64,000 nucleotides of DNA from Qingrenia yutianensis (GCF_014385105.1 NZ_JACRTE010000008.1:1-64000); one strand, 5' to 3'; positions 50,799-59,210 are shown, counted from the first letter of the stretch. The notes: generated by a model from the sequence alone, not told the origin. A program made the numbers and translations.

Positions 50799-50814
50799 TT
50801 TTTATACAAAAAAA
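50799..50814. other. Probable right attachment junction of the ICE
   Basis: TTTTT (50799-50803), ATAC, then AAAAAAA (50808-50814) fits the T-run/spacer/A-run targets favoured by Tn916-type integrases. It coincides with the T-tract of the terminator of the chromosomal minus-strand operon. The exact crossover bases cannot be set without the left end. Confidence 0.55.
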
Positions 50815-50837
50815 GGAGCAGATAAAGCCACTCCTTT
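50812..50837 (-). terminator. Terminator of the dac-rluB-GNAT operon
   Basis: On the minus strand AAAGGAG (50837-50831) and CTCCTTT (50818-50812) pair, followed by a run of T. It lies 22 bases after the acetyltransferase stop. Confidence 0.75.
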
Positions 50838-50858
50838 GCAAACTCAAAAATTTTTTAT

Positions 50859-51293
50859 TCAGTTTTCTTCATTGTGGCATTTTGCGTCAAAATAGCCTTT
50901 GAGATTTACATAGTAAACGTCTTTTTCAACCCTGCCGCCGAGTGTTATTTCGTCAACCTTTTTAAACCTCAAAAGACGCATAAGGTCTGAAAGATTTTCA
51001 TTTTTGCAAATAACGGGATAAATTTCGCGGCGCTCGATAAAATTGAGCATCGACTTTCCTATTCCGTGGGCAAGCATTTTAAAACCTTCGTCCGCAATGT
51101 AAACATCGCAAATCTCGGCAAAATCGGCAAAAACCTTCATTTTGCCTATTCCTATCAGCTCGTCTTTATCTTTTGCAACCATATAAAACGTGTTGTCCGT
51201 CTTTTTTTCAAATCCCGATTTTTCCGCAAAAGAACCGTCCAGCTCCATATAAGGCTTAATCTCAATCACTGTTTTTGCCCCCGTTTCCGACAA
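50859..51293 (-). CDS. GNAT-family N-acetyltransferase
   Basis: A 144-residue protein with a GNAT-like pattern: MVAKDKDELIGIGKMKVFAD for strands 2-4 and VYIADEGFKMLAHGIGKSML for the acetyl-CoA pyrophosphate loop region (HGIGKS in place of the usual Q/RxxGxG/A). The C-terminus has VICKNENLSDLMRLLRFKKV. It overlaps the rluB 3' end by 32 bases, so it is the third gene of the operon. Substrate unknown. Confidence 0.75.
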   Translation of the reverse strand: MSETGAKTVIEIKPYMELDGSFAEKSGFEKKTDNTFYMVAKDKDELIGIGKMKVFADFAEICDVYIADEGFKMLAHGIGKSMLNFIERREIYPVICKNENLSDLMRLLRFKKVDEITLGGRVEKDVYYVNLKGYFDAKCHNEEN

Positions 51294-51996
51294 GAATTTT
51301 AATTTCCGCGTCGTTTAAATGACGCCATTTTCCGAGCGGAAGATTTCCCAGCGTGACCGTCGAAATTGCAACGCGCTGAAGATGCATAACGCGGTGTCCG
51401 ACCGCCTCGAGCATTTTTCGCACCTGTCTGTTTCTGCCCTCTTTTATTTTTATCTCCACAACAGAGCTGTTTTTGCCGACTTCAATAACGTCAGCCTTTG
51501 CCTTTCTTGTGCGCACACCGTCGATAATAACACCGTTTTCAAGCTTGGAAAGCGCAAACCTGTCGGGAACGCCGTTCACATAAGCGTGATAAACCTTTTC
51601 AACATTGTGTTTCGGGTGCGAGAGAGTGTATGCAAAATCGCCGTCGTTGGTGAGAATTAAGAGTCCCTCGGTGTCCGCGTCCAGTCTGCCGACGGGATAA
51701 ATGCGCCCGTTTACGTCGCCCAGAAGGTCGAGAACCGTGTTTCTGCCGAACTCGTCGCTCGCGGTGGTTACGTATCCCGACGGCTTGTTGAGCATAATAT
51801 AATATTTTTTCTTTTCAAGCTGAACTTTCTTGCCGTCAACCTCAACTTCATCGCCGTCCGTAACCTTTGTGCCCAGCTCGGTCACGATTTTGCCGTTGAC
51901 CTTAACCCTGCCGTCGGTGATGATTTTCTCCGACGCACGGCGCGACGCAACATTCGCCATTGCAAGATACTTCTGCAATCTCATTTCATTATCCAT
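51262..51996 (-). CDS. rluB: RluB/RsuA-family rRNA pseudouridine synthase
   Basis: A 244-residue enzyme. An N-terminal S4 RNA-binding domain (MRLQKYLAMANVASRRASEK) is followed by the synthase domain with catalytic aspartate in PVGRLDADTEGLLILTNDG and the conserved EIKIKEGRNRQVRKMLEAVG. It should modify a uridine in 23S rRNA. Its 5' part (51621-51996) is repeated at 52331-52706, but this copy is intact. Confidence 0.92.
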   Translation of the reverse strand: MDNEMRLQKYLAMANVASRRASEKIITDGRVKVNGKIVTELGTKVTDGDEVEVDGKKVQLEKKKYYIMLNKPSGYVTTASDEFGRNTVLDLLGDVNGRIYPVGRLDADTEGLLILTNDGDFAYTLSHPKHNVEKVYHAYVNGVPDRFALSKLENGVIIDGVRTRKAKADVIEVGKNSSVVEIKIKEGRNRQVRKMLEAVGHRVMHLQRVAISTVTLGNLPLGKWRHLNDAEIKILVGNGGKNSD

Positions 51997-52014
51997 ATGT
52001 GTTTCAAATCCTCT

Positions 52015-52330
52015 CTAAAAAGCGCGCCCGAGCCAGATTTCAAAAATTCTCCCGGCATTTTCGGAAAACGCGCCGCCGCTTATTTTTTCTTTTATGTTCT
52101 TTTTCTTATCCGCATTCCCGCCGGATACAACCCTTGCGCTTATGCGTCTGTTTCCTGCATTTATGTTAATTTTTCCTATATCCGCACCGGTTTTCACGGG
52201 CGCGTCAAGGTGTATTTTTTCTCCGTAATCAAACGAAATCTCAACATTTTCATCTTTTTTTGCCGTCACAAAAATATCGTCTGCAAAAACGCATTTTACA
52301 TATTCTTTATCCGAACCCGAAACGGGCGCG
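52015..52330 (-). pseudogene. DD-carboxypeptidase 3' fragment (duplication relic)
   Basis: Minus-strand copy of the last ~100 codons of the carboxypeptidase gene (SGSDKEYVKCVFADDI onward to IFEIWLGRAF), without catalytic motifs or start. Created by the 710-base duplication. An internal ATG would give 84 residues of the C-terminal domain only. Confidence 0.85.
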
Positions 52331-52706
52331 AGAGAGTGTATGCAAAATCGCCGTCGTTGGTGAGAATTAAGAGTCCCTCGGTGTCCGCGTCCAGTCTGCC
52401 GACGGGATAAATGCGCCCGTTTACGTCGCCCAGAAGGTCGAGAACCGTGTTTCTGCCGAACTCGTCGCTCGCGGTGGTTACGTATCCCGACGGCTTGTTG
52501 AGCATAATATAATATTTTTTCTTTTCAAGCTGAACTTTCTTGCCGTCAACCTCAACTTCATCGCCGTCCGTAACCTTTGTGCCCAGCTCGGTCACGATTT
52601 TGCCGTTGACCTTAACCCTGCCGTCGGTGATGATTTTCTCCGACGCACGGCGCGACGCAACATTCGCCATTGCAAGATACTTCTGCAATCTCATTTCATT
52701 ATCCAT
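52296..52706 (-). pseudogene. rluB 5' fragment (duplication relic)
   Basis: Encodes the first ~126 residues of RluB, identical to the intact copy, then runs across the duplication junction into SRPFRVRIKNM and stops. It keeps the S4 domain and the catalytic GRLDADTEG but lacks the rest of the synthase fold, so it is unlikely to be active. It retains the natural start and the spacing after the carboxypeptidase gene. Confidence 0.85.
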
Positions 52707-52724
52707 ATGTGTTTCAAATCCTCT

Positions 52725-53879
52725 CTAAAAAGCGCGCCCGAGCCAGATTTCAAAAATTCTCCCGGCATTTTCGGAAAACGCGCCGCCGCTTATTTTTTCT
52801 TTTATGTTCTTTTTCTTATCCGCATTCCCGCCGGATACAACCCTTGCGCTTATGCGTCTGTTTCCTGCATTTATGTTAATTTTTCCTATATCCGCACCGG
52901 TTTTCACGGGCGCGTCAAGGTGTATTTTTTCTCCGTAATCAAACGAAATCTCAACATTTTCATCTTTTTTTGCCGTCACAAAAATATCGTCTGCAAAAAC
53001 GCATTTTACATATTCTTTATCCGAACCCGAAACGGGCGCGGTAAAGGCGTAATCGCCCTTTTTAACTATATTTACAGCCTTGTAATTGTCAATAGCATAC
53101 GACATCATATTTTTGTGGTCATTCCAGTCGTCGGGTGCATAAAGCGTCACCGCGATAACGCGCAGATTGTCTTTGTTCGCGCTCGACACCAAACACCGCC
53201 CCGACCGCTTTGTAAAGCCGGTTTTCACACCGTCGCAATAATCCAGCAAAAACAAAAGCTTGTTGTGGTTTCGGAGCGTCCGCCCGTAGGTTCTGCCCTC
53301 CCACGGCATTTTTTTCTGCTTCGACGACACAATTTCACAAAACTTTTCGTTGTGCATAGCATAGCGCGTAATCATTGCCAAATCGTACGCAGTGGTGTAA
53401 TGCCCCTCCTCGTCCAGACCGTTCGGATTTTTAAACGACGTGTTGACCGCGCCGATTTTTTCCGCCGTATCATTCATAAGGCGCGCAAAATTCTCAACCG
53501 AACCCGAAACGTGAAGCGCAAGCGCCACCGCAGCGTCGTTTCCCGACGAGAGCATAAGCCCGTAAACAAGGTTTTCTACGGTAATTTTTTCGCCGTACCC
53601 AAGATACATTGACGAGCCTTCCACCCCGACAGCGCGTTTGTCCACGGTGACAACCTCGGACAAATCCGCGTTTTCAATGGCGCATATTGCCGTCATAATC
53701 TTCGTGGTGCTCGCCATAGAAAGGCGCTGCGACGCGTTTTTTTCAAACAAAACGTCACCCGAATAAAAGTCGATAAGCACCGCGCTTTTTGCGGAAACCG
53801 ACAGCGCCGAAACGTCCGCACCGCACAAAAAAACCGCCGACGCCAAAATTAAGCAAAGAACCTTTCGCAAAAAAATCAC
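52725..53879 (-). CDS. D-alanyl-D-alanine carboxypeptidase (PBP5-like)
   Basis: A 384-residue secreted enzyme: signal peptide (residues ~1-26), SxxK in LSMASTTKIMTA, SGN in LSSGNDAAVAL, KTG in GVKTGFTKRSG, then a PBP5 C-terminal beta domain (~290-365) and a final amphipathic helix. It trims D-Ala from peptidoglycan stem peptides. It is the first gene of a minus-strand operon with rluB and GNAT. Its 3' part (52725-53040) belongs to the 710-base duplication, but this copy is complete. Confidence 0.92.
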   Translation of the reverse strand: MIFLRKVLCLILASAVFLCGADVSALSVSAKSAVLIDFYSGDVLFEKNASQRLSMASTTKIMTAICAIENADLSEVVTVDKRAVGVEGSSMYLGYGEKITVENLVYGLMLSSGNDAAVALALHVSGSVENFARLMNDTAEKIGAVNTSFKNPNGLDEEGHYTTAYDLAMITRYAMHNEKFCEIVSSKQKKMPWEGRTYGRTLRNHNKLLFLLDYCDGVKTGFTKRSGRCLVSSANKDNLRVIAVTLYAPDDWNDHKNMMSYAIDNYKAVNIVKKGDYAFTAPVSGSDKEYVKCVFADDIFVTAKKDENVEISFDYGEKIHLDAPVKTGADIGKININAGNRRISARVVSGGNADKKKNIKEKISGGAFSENAGRIFEIWLGRAF

Positions 53880-53932
53880 CTCATATTAGATATATGAAAC
53901 GATTTTTTCAAAAATCAATTTTCTTTGATAAA

Positions 53933-54130
53933 TCAGTCTTTCTTCTTTAATTTATGCTCCACACCGCAGTCGTCAACGGTGTAAACGTTGCTTAACTCCG
54001 AGCGCAGATTTTTCTTGATTTTGTCGATATACTCCCTGCGAAGCTTTGCCTGCTCCGCTTTTTCCGCGTCGGTAAGACCGCTTTCTTTCTCCTTTTTTGC
54101 AAGGTAGTTTATTCTTTCAACCATATTCAT
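53933..54130 (-). CDS. DUF896 family protein (YnzC-like)
   Basis: A 65-residue protein: MVERINYLAKKEKESGLTDA, then LRREYIDKIKKNLRSELSNV, the DUF896 signature of small cytosolic proteins in Bacillota. Start 54130 gives the family length; the frame is open further upstream. Function unknown. Confidence 0.85.
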   Translation of the reverse strand: MNMVERINYLAKKEKESGLTDAEKAEQAKLRREYIDKIKKNLRSELSNVYTVDDCGVEHKLKKKD

Positions 54131-54239
54131 AAAAATCACCGCCTTTAAAAAGTTATTATACATTATATTGCCTTGTTTTGTCAAATCTATATTTTTTATG
54201 AATAAAGTGTAAATATTTTGTCCGATTTTTCAATTTTCA

Positions 54240-54268
54240 TTGACCTTTGTGTAATTTTTGTGTATAAT
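54240..54268 (+). promoter_or_regulatory. Promoter of the PrsA-like foldase gene
   Basis: TTGACC at 54240-54245, 17-base spacer, TATAAT at 54263-54268; the gene begins 55 bases later. Confidence 0.75.
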
Positions 54269-54323
54269 TAAATTTAAGAATTTATGCAATGCCGGTTTTT
54301 GAGGCAGAAATGGAGATTTTTAT

Positions 54324-55769
54324 ATGGAAAAGAAAACTTGTAAAATTTGCGGACGCGAATTTGAAACAGAAATCGAGGACGCTGAAATTTGCCCCGAATG
54401 TGAAAACGAACAGGCGGAGGAACAGGACGATTTGACGATTGACGAAATTGAAAACACAGCGGAAGAAATGAGCGTCGGCGAAACGGCGGACGACACCGAA
54501 ACCGACGAAAATACCGACGATGACGCTGACGGCGAGGGCGAACCGTTCGACGGCGGCTTGGAATCCGACGAAAATTTGAGCGAAGAAGAAATTCTCGCGC
54601 TTGAAGAAGAGGCACGCAAAAAAGAGGCGAAAAGGAAAAAAATCATCACAATAACCGCAGCGGTTGCAGGTGCGGCGGTGCTTGTGTCGGCAGTGCTTTT
54701 TGTTCCGTTCAAGAAAGACGACGCTGTTTACAAACCCGCAACGGTGGTAAACGCAGGCGAAAAAGCAAAGGTTATCAGCAAACGCACAAACCTTTTCACT
54801 CTCATTCAGTCGTCGATTGAATTTGCAAAAAATCCCGACGCGGATATGATTATCGGCGGTGAAAAAATCGACAAGTCGCTTTTTGAATATTTCTACGAAC
54901 GCGCACAGTATCAGCTCCTTATGAAAAACGGTATGAGCACGGCATCAAACGACGAAATCAACAAATTCTGGGATAATGACGAAAACACAAAAACCGCGCT
55001 GACAAACGCAAAAAGAGATGTTATCACCTTTGTTGTGGCAAAACAGAAAGCCGCCGAAAAGGGAATTACGCTTACCGACGAAGAAAAAAGCAGTATCGAC
55101 CAGTATATCAGCTCGTATGTAAACGATGAATTTTTAAAGCAGATGAAGCTTACAAAAGAGCAGGTTAAGTATATTCTCGAAGGTTCCACCCTCACCTCAA
55201 AGCTTGCACAGCAGGTTACAGGCGAGGAGGATAAATACAATCTCACAAACGAGCAGGTTGAAGCTTATGTGAAAGCAAACGGCGAAAAAATTACCGCAAA
55301 GCATATTTTGTTTACAACGCTTGACCAGCAGACATATCAGCCCCTTCCGGACGAGAAAAAGGCTGAAGTTAAAAAGAAAGCACAGGAAACTCTCGATAAA
55401 ATTAAAAACGGCGAGGACTTTGACAAGCTTATGAACGAGCTTTCGGAGGATCCGGGACTCAAACAGTATCCCAACGGATACACCTTTGGCAAAGGGGAAA
55501 TGGTTGAAGGATTTGAAAAAGCAGCGTTTGCGCTTAAAGATAACGAAGTAAGCGACCTTGTTGAAACCGATTACGGCATACACATCATAAAACGCGTTCC
55601 GCTTACACTTTCCGATTCCGACATTCAGAACGCAAAATCGGAGCTTCAGAACGCTTTGTTTGAGGACGAGATTTTAACTTGGGCAAAAAGTGTTAAAATT
55701 CTCACCAACGATGCCGCAATCAACGCTTCAAAGCCTGCGACGTACGGAACCGAAACCAAAGCAGAATAA
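54324..55769 (+). CDS. Membrane-anchored parvulin foldase with N-terminal zinc ribbon
   Basis: A 481-residue protein. Residues 1-30 hold two CxxC pairs (CKICGREFE, CPECEN), a zinc ribbon. A very acidic segment follows (~33-95), then a basic stretch and one membrane segment (about 112-130). The extracellular part has a SurA/PrsA-like N-domain and a PpiC rotamase domain (~315-420: KHILFTTL, then GEDFDKLMNELSEDPG, FALKDNEVSDLVET and GIHIIKR). It should help fold secreted proteins. The cytoplasmic zinc ribbon replaces the lipobox of classical PrsA. Confidence 0.85.
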   Translation: MEKKTCKICGREFETEIEDAEICPECENEQAEEQDDLTIDEIENTAEEMSVGETADDTETDENTDDDADGEGEPFDGGLESDENLSEEEILALEEEARKKEAKRKKIITITAAVAGAAVLVSAVLFVPFKKDDAVYKPATVVNAGEKAKVISKRTNLFTLIQSSIEFAKNPDADMIIGGEKIDKSLFEYFYERAQYQLLMKNGMSTASNDEINKFWDNDENTKTALTNAKRDVITFVVAKQKAAEKGITLTDEEKSSIDQYISSYVNDEFLKQMKLTKEQVKYILEGSTLTSKLAQQVTGEEDKYNLTNEQVEAYVKANGEKITAKHILFTTLDQQTYQPLPDEKKAEVKKKAQETLDKIKNGEDFDKLMNELSEDPGLKQYPNGYTFGKGEMVEGFEKAAFALKDNEVSDLVETDYGIHIIKRVPLTLSDSDIQNAKSELQNALFEDEILTWAKSVKILTNDAAINASKPATYGTETKAE

Positions 55770-55806
55770 TCAGAAGGCTGAAATATTAAGTTTGGCAAAT
55801 ATTAAA

Positions 55807-55831
55807 AACGGCAGATATAGAATCTGCCGTT
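55807..55831 (+). terminator. Rho-independent terminator
   Basis: AACGGCAGAT and ATCTGCCGTT pair around a six-base loop, followed by TTTTT. It ends the foldase transcript. Confidence 0.9.
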
Positions 55832-55883
55832 TTTTGCGTATTACAGCGTTATAAAAAATATTTGGAAAAAAATAAAAAAAGAC

Positions 55884-55912
55884 TTGATTTTTCATTTCGG
55901 TTGTTGTATAAT
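55884..55912 (+). promoter_or_regulatory. Promoter of tRNA-Leu
   Basis: TTGATT at 55884-55889 and TATAAT at 55907-55912 with 17 bases between; the tRNA begins 16 bases later. Confidence 0.7.
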
Positions 55913-55927
55913 ATCATAGTAACATTT

Positions 55928-56014
55928 GCCGCTGTGATGGAATTGGCAGACGTAGCGGACTCAAAATCCGCCGGTAGCGATACCGTGCCGGTTCGACTCC
56001 GGCCAGCGGCACCA
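55928..56014 (+). tRNA. tRNA-Leu (anticodon CAA)
   Basis: 87 bases with acceptor GCCGCTG pairing with CAGCGGC, encoded CCA end, a long variable arm as expected for a class II tRNA, and anticodon loop CTCAAAA giving CAA. T-arm GGTTCGACTCC is present. Confidence 0.95.
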
Positions 56015-56170
56015 CGTCGGAATGGACTTCGGTCCATTCCGATTTTTCTTTGCGGAAAAATCAGTCATATGCTCCGTCATTCCCGATTTATCACAAAAGG
56101 AGGAACAGTACGGCGAACGGCTGATTTTTTATGAAATAAAAAATCGGAACAAGCAAAACCTGTTCCGACA

Positions 56171-56247
56171 TGGCGCGCTATGAGGGATTCGAACCCCCGA
56201 CCTTTTGGTTCGTAGCCAAACACTCTATCCAGCTGAGCTAATAGCGC
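56171..56247 (-). tRNA. tRNA-Arg (anticodon ACG)
   Basis: 77 bases on the minus strand; acceptor GCGCTAT pairs with ATAGCGC, encoded CCA, anticodon stem TTTGG/CCAAA with loop CTACGAA giving ACG, T-loop GTTCGAATC. Confidence 0.93.
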
Positions 56248-56361
56248 AAAATATTTACTTTTTCAAAACACTAGAGTATTATATCACAATCAAAATCAAA
56301 AATCAAGTGTTTATTTCAATATTTTTCATTTCTTTTCGAATATTTTCAGATTTTGCCTCTG

Positions 56362-57036
56362 TTACAGGTCCATTCTGAATATTTTACCCTTTTGTGCTTT
56401 CATTTTCTGCACAAAATCGGGAACGTTTTTTATTTTCTCATCAAATTCCATACCGCCGAGCGACTCGCGCAGGCCGACGTGATTATCTGTGCCTGCACTG
56501 TAAAAAAGCCTGTAATTATCGGCATATTCCTTTGCACGCGCGTTTTCAAAATCGGTACGGCACGCGTTATAAATCTCAACTCCGTCCACATTGCGCGGAA
56601 AAAGACGTATCATATTGATGTAACTCGCCTCGCGGAACGGGTGCGCGTGAATTATCAAAGCGCCATCGCTGCGTGCAAAATCGCAAAATTCGGTCGTTCC
56701 GAGTGACATAACATCAGGATGCGACAAAAGCCAGTTTTTATCCAAACCGTACACCAAAACATCGGTGCCGTGATACGAATACTCAAAGCCGAAAAACACA
56801 TCAATGCCAAGCTTTTCACCTGTTTTTTTCGCATTTTCAAAACCCAAACAAAAGTCGTTCACCATCTTGTCCCAGCTCTGACTGCGATCAACAGTTGTGT
56901 TGCCGTTAAAAAAGTGGTCGGTGATAAAAACGCCGTCAAATCCCTGATTTTTATAAAATTCAACCAGTTTTTCCGCCGTGATGTGCGAGCATTTGCTCCC
57001 TTCGCTTGTGTGACAGTGAGTTTCGTATTTATACAT
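56362..57036 (-). CDS. PHP-domain phosphoesterase-like protein
   Basis: A 224-residue protein with the PHP metal motifs: ETHCHTSEGSKCS near the start, VFITDHF, FFGFEYSY, ALIIHAHPFR and GTDNHVG toward the end. These residues would bind a multi-metal centre that cuts phosphoester bonds. It lacks a polymerase or histidinol context, so the substrate is unknown. The start overlaps the end of the EamA 3' copy by eight bases, suggesting that the original EamA gene and this gene were co-transcribed. Confidence 0.85.
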   Translation of the reverse strand: MYKYETHCHTSEGSKCSHITAEKLVEFYKNQGFDGVFITDHFFNGNTTVDRSQSWDKMVNDFCLGFENAKKTGEKLGIDVFFGFEYSYHGTDVLVYGLDKNWLLSHPDVMSLGTTEFCDFARSDGALIIHAHPFREASYINMIRLFPRNVDGVEIYNACRTDFENARAKEYADNYRLFYSAGTDNHVGLRESLGGMEFDEKIKNVPDFVQKMKAQKGKIFRMDL

Positions 57037-57526
57037 TTAAGTTTCGCCTGCCCTTTCCGCAAATTTTTTGGAAAATTTCTTTCGGCAACTGTGAAAGTAT
57101 TATAGCCGCGAATATCAAAAGACTGCCGATTGCTTCTTTGGGCGAAAATTTTTCGTGCAGAACAATCCAGCCCGAAATCATCGAAAATACCGATTCAAGG
57201 CTTAAAATCAGCGACGAAACGGTGGGGTCGTTACCCTGCTGACCTATAATCTGGAGCGTGTATCCCACTCCCGACGAGAGAATACCCGAATACAAAATAG
57301 CCGTTTTTGCGCTCCAAAGACTTGCAAAATCGGGAGTTTCGAGCGCGAACATAAACACCGTCGAAATAACCGCGCACACAAAAAACTGTATGCACGACAT
57401 TTTTACGCAGTCAACTTTCGGCGAAAAATGGTCGATAACCAAAATATGCACCGAAAACATAAACGCGCAAAGCATTACGAGCATATCACCCTGCCCTATC
57501 GCAAAACTTTCTTTCACGCACAAAAG
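57029..57526 (-). pseudogene. EamA transporter 3' copy (duplication relic)
   Basis: It repeats the C-terminal half of the EamA-family transporter from CVKESFAIGQGDMLVMLCAF onward and ends with the native C-terminus (QKICGKGRRNLNV). It lacks the first half, so only five or so membrane segments remain. It was generated by the 466-base tandem duplication, and could still be translated as a half-size protein from an internal start. Confidence 0.8.
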
Positions 57527-57992
57527 AAATTTTTTGGAAAATTTCTTTCGGCAACTGTGAAAGTATTATAGCCGCGAATATCAAAAGACTGCCGATTGCT
57601 TCTTTGGGCGAAAATTTTTCGTGCAGAACAATCCAGCCCGAAATCATCGAAAATACCGATTCAAGGCTTAAAATCAGCGACGAAACGGTGGGGTCGTTAC
57701 CCTGCTGACCTATAATCTGGAGCGTGTATCCCACTCCCGACGAGAGAATACCCGAATACAAAATAGCCGTTTTTGCGCTCCAAAGACTTGCAAAATCGGG
57801 AGTTTCGAGCGCGAACATAAACACCGTCGAAATAACCGCGCACACAAAAAACTGTATGCACGACATTTTTACGCAGTCAACTTTCGGCGAAAAATGGTCG
57901 ATAACCAAAATATGCACCGAAAACATAAACGCGCAAAGCATTACGAGCATATCACCCTGCCCTATCGCAAAACTTTCTTTCACGCACAAAAG
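57061..57992. repeat. Tandem duplication of 466 bases in the EamA gene
   Basis: 57061-57526 and 57527-57992 appear identical. The left edge (after CCGC) and right edge (before TACATTCC) share almost no homology. The 5' copy of the gene now ends with a frame-altered tail, and the native 3' end belongs to the second copy. Confidence 0.85.
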
Positions 57993-58442
57993 ATACATTC
58001 CGAAAACCGCAATAAGCGCACTTATCCAAATGTTAATCCCGACTTTTTTCTTGAAAAACAGCCCTAAAACCGGCACGATAATTATGTATAAAGCAGTTAA
58101 AAAACCCGTCTTTCCGACAGTGGTGTACATTATGCCGATTTGCTGAAAAATACTTGCGCAAAAGAGCGCCGCACCGCAGCATATACCGCCGATAACAAGT
58201 GTTTTTGTATCTTTTTTCACAGCACTTCCGCTGTCCGGCTGTGCAATTTTTCCGAGGAAGAATATGCACGGCAAAAGCGCAATTCCGCCGATATACGAGC
58301 GCATTGCAAGAAACGTGCACGGGCCGACGTAATCGGTGCCGATACTCTGTGAAACAAATCCCGTGCCCCAAATCAGTGCGGTTAACATCAATAAAAGATT
58401 TTTCTTTAAGTTGCTTTTCAATGCTGTTACCTTCTTTACCAA
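57486..58442 (-). CDS. EamA/DMT-family transporter with replaced C-terminus
   Basis: A 318-residue drug/metabolite-type transporter with about ten membrane segments in two EamA repeats (MLTALIWGTGFVSQSIG near the start; ILSSGVGYTLQIIGQQ in the second). The duplication junction replaces the native last residues after PKEIFQK with ISFVRERKFCDRAG. All membrane segments appear to be retained, so it may still work. Substrate unknown. On the minus strand it precedes the PHP gene. Confidence 0.85.
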   Translation of the reverse strand: MVKKVTALKSNLKKNLLLMLTALIWGTGFVSQSIGTDYVGPCTFLAMRSYIGGIALLPCIFFLGKIAQPDSGSAVKKDTKTLVIGGICCGAALFCASIFQQIGIMYTTVGKTGFLTALYIIIVPVLGLFFKKKVGINIWISALIAVFGMYLLCVKESFAIGQGDMLVMLCAFMFSVHILVIDHFSPKVDCVKMSCIQFFVCAVISTVFMFALETPDFASLWSAKTAILYSGILSSGVGYTLQIIGQQGNDPTVSSLILSLESVFSMISGWIVLHEKFSPKEAIGSLLIFAAIILSQLPKEIFQKISFVRERKFCDRAG

Positions 58443-58451
58443 AAATTAAAA

Positions 58452-59084
58452 TTATGAGCGTTTTTTCATCACCAAAAGCGCCTTTGCAACCGTTGCCGAA
58501 AGGATTGCCGCAACAGCAGCCTCCGCAAGTCCGTTTGTTAAGATTGTCGCGCCGATAAATGCAAACACGCCGTTTGCCGCCTTTTCGCCGAGCATTTGCG
58601 TATACTCGTTCTTAAAAAGAATACCGATAAGTCCCATAACCAAAATTGTATTGGTCATCGAACCCGCAACGCCCGCTGTGAGCAGTGCGCCGACATTGGT
58701 GATTTTCTTTTTCAGCGCGGTGTAAACATAATACGGAAAAACCCCCGCCAAAATTCGCGGAACAAAGCAGATTACAAGCGCATAAAGCGCGCCGGCATAG
58801 TATCCCGTGCTGATGTGAAAAAGAGGGTTGAACACAAACGACATAGCCGAGGTTGAGAAAAACGTGTTCTTTATAAAACTGGTAATTCCGAACATAAACC
58901 CTAAAAACGCACCCTTTTTTGAACCGAGCACGATAGAGCCGATAATTACGGGAACGTGTATAATCGTTACGTTAATAACGGGGTTTATCGGTATATAACC
59001 GATATTCGGCACAAACGTCAGCAAGAATATAATTGCCGTCAGCAGTGCGGTTTTTACATATTCCGAAAGCGCAGAGTTTTTCAT
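58452..59084 (-). CDS. ECF transporter S-component
   Basis: A 210-residue membrane protein with about six segments: TALLTAIIFLLTFVPNIGYI, INVTIIHVPVIIGSIVLGSK, KGAFLGFMFGITSFIKN, then a long hydrophobic second half. The pattern I-x-VTIIHVPVIIG-x(3)-G fits ECF S-components, closest by eye to pantothenate/vitamin types. The ECF energising module is not in the window. Start ATG 59084 fits the family N-terminus. Substrate not assigned. Confidence 0.8.
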   Translation of the reverse strand: MKNSALSEYVKTALLTAIIFLLTFVPNIGYIPINPVINVTIIHVPVIIGSIVLGSKKGAFLGFMFGITSFIKNTFFSTSAMSFVFNPLFHISTGYYAGALYALVICFVPRILAGVFPYYVYTALKKKITNVGALLTAGVAGSMTNTILVMGLIGILFKNEYTQMLGEKAANGVFAFIGATILTNGLAEAAVAAILSATVAKALLVMKKRS

Positions 59085-59171
59085 CGTTTTGTCCTCCGTG
59101 TAAGCATTACTAGTATATTTATCTGATATTTTAGCATAATTTTTCGGTTTTGTCAAATAAAAAGTAAACAA

Positions 59172-59210
59172 AAATTATGCCGACATATATCGTATATATC
59201 GGCATAATTT
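59172..59210 (-). terminator. Hairpin terminator after the DUF1540 gene
   Basis: AAATTATGCCGA (59172-59183) and TCGGCATAATTT (59199-59210) are perfect 12-base arms, with A/T tracts on both sides. Confidence 0.75.

Larger units (their letters stand above)
7297..50803. mobile_element. ICE with Tn916-type integrase and Clostridia-type T4SS (left end outside window)
   Basis: The element runs from the virD4 fragment to the A/T-rich junction after int. In order: virD4', maff2 (split), VirB6/TrbL, MT-A70 methylase (broken), PrgI, VirB4, C5-methylase, NlpC/P60, DUF4315, DUF4366, toxin-antitoxin pair, topoisomerase III, ArdA/ArdC/TTRAP/YodL proteins, Cys-rich VLP, SLOG/XRE pair, relaxase/MobC on the minus strand, resistance-type cargo, sigma/HTH, xis, int. 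IME-2 is nested within it and IME-1 abuts it from the left. The left end and any N-terminal transfer genes are beyond the window. Confidence 0.85.
51621..53040. repeat. Tandem duplication of 710 bases (rluB 5' part plus dac 3' part)
   Basis: 51621-52330 and 52331-53040 appear identical. The junction falls where GGGTGCG (rluB) meets GGGCGCG (dac), a short near-match. One intact copy of each gene remains at the outer sides, and a truncated rluB and a dac 3' fragment lie between. The lack of divergence points to a very recent event or an assembly artefact. Confidence 0.85.

Noticed and set aside
52707..53612. 301-codon plus-strand frame over the carboxypeptidase
   Set aside because: Antisense to a complete S11 peptidase with all three catalytic motifs; its length is increased by the duplication.
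55849..56134. Short frames over tRNA-Leu
   Set aside because: They translate the tRNA itself; the clover-leaf is complete on the plus strand.
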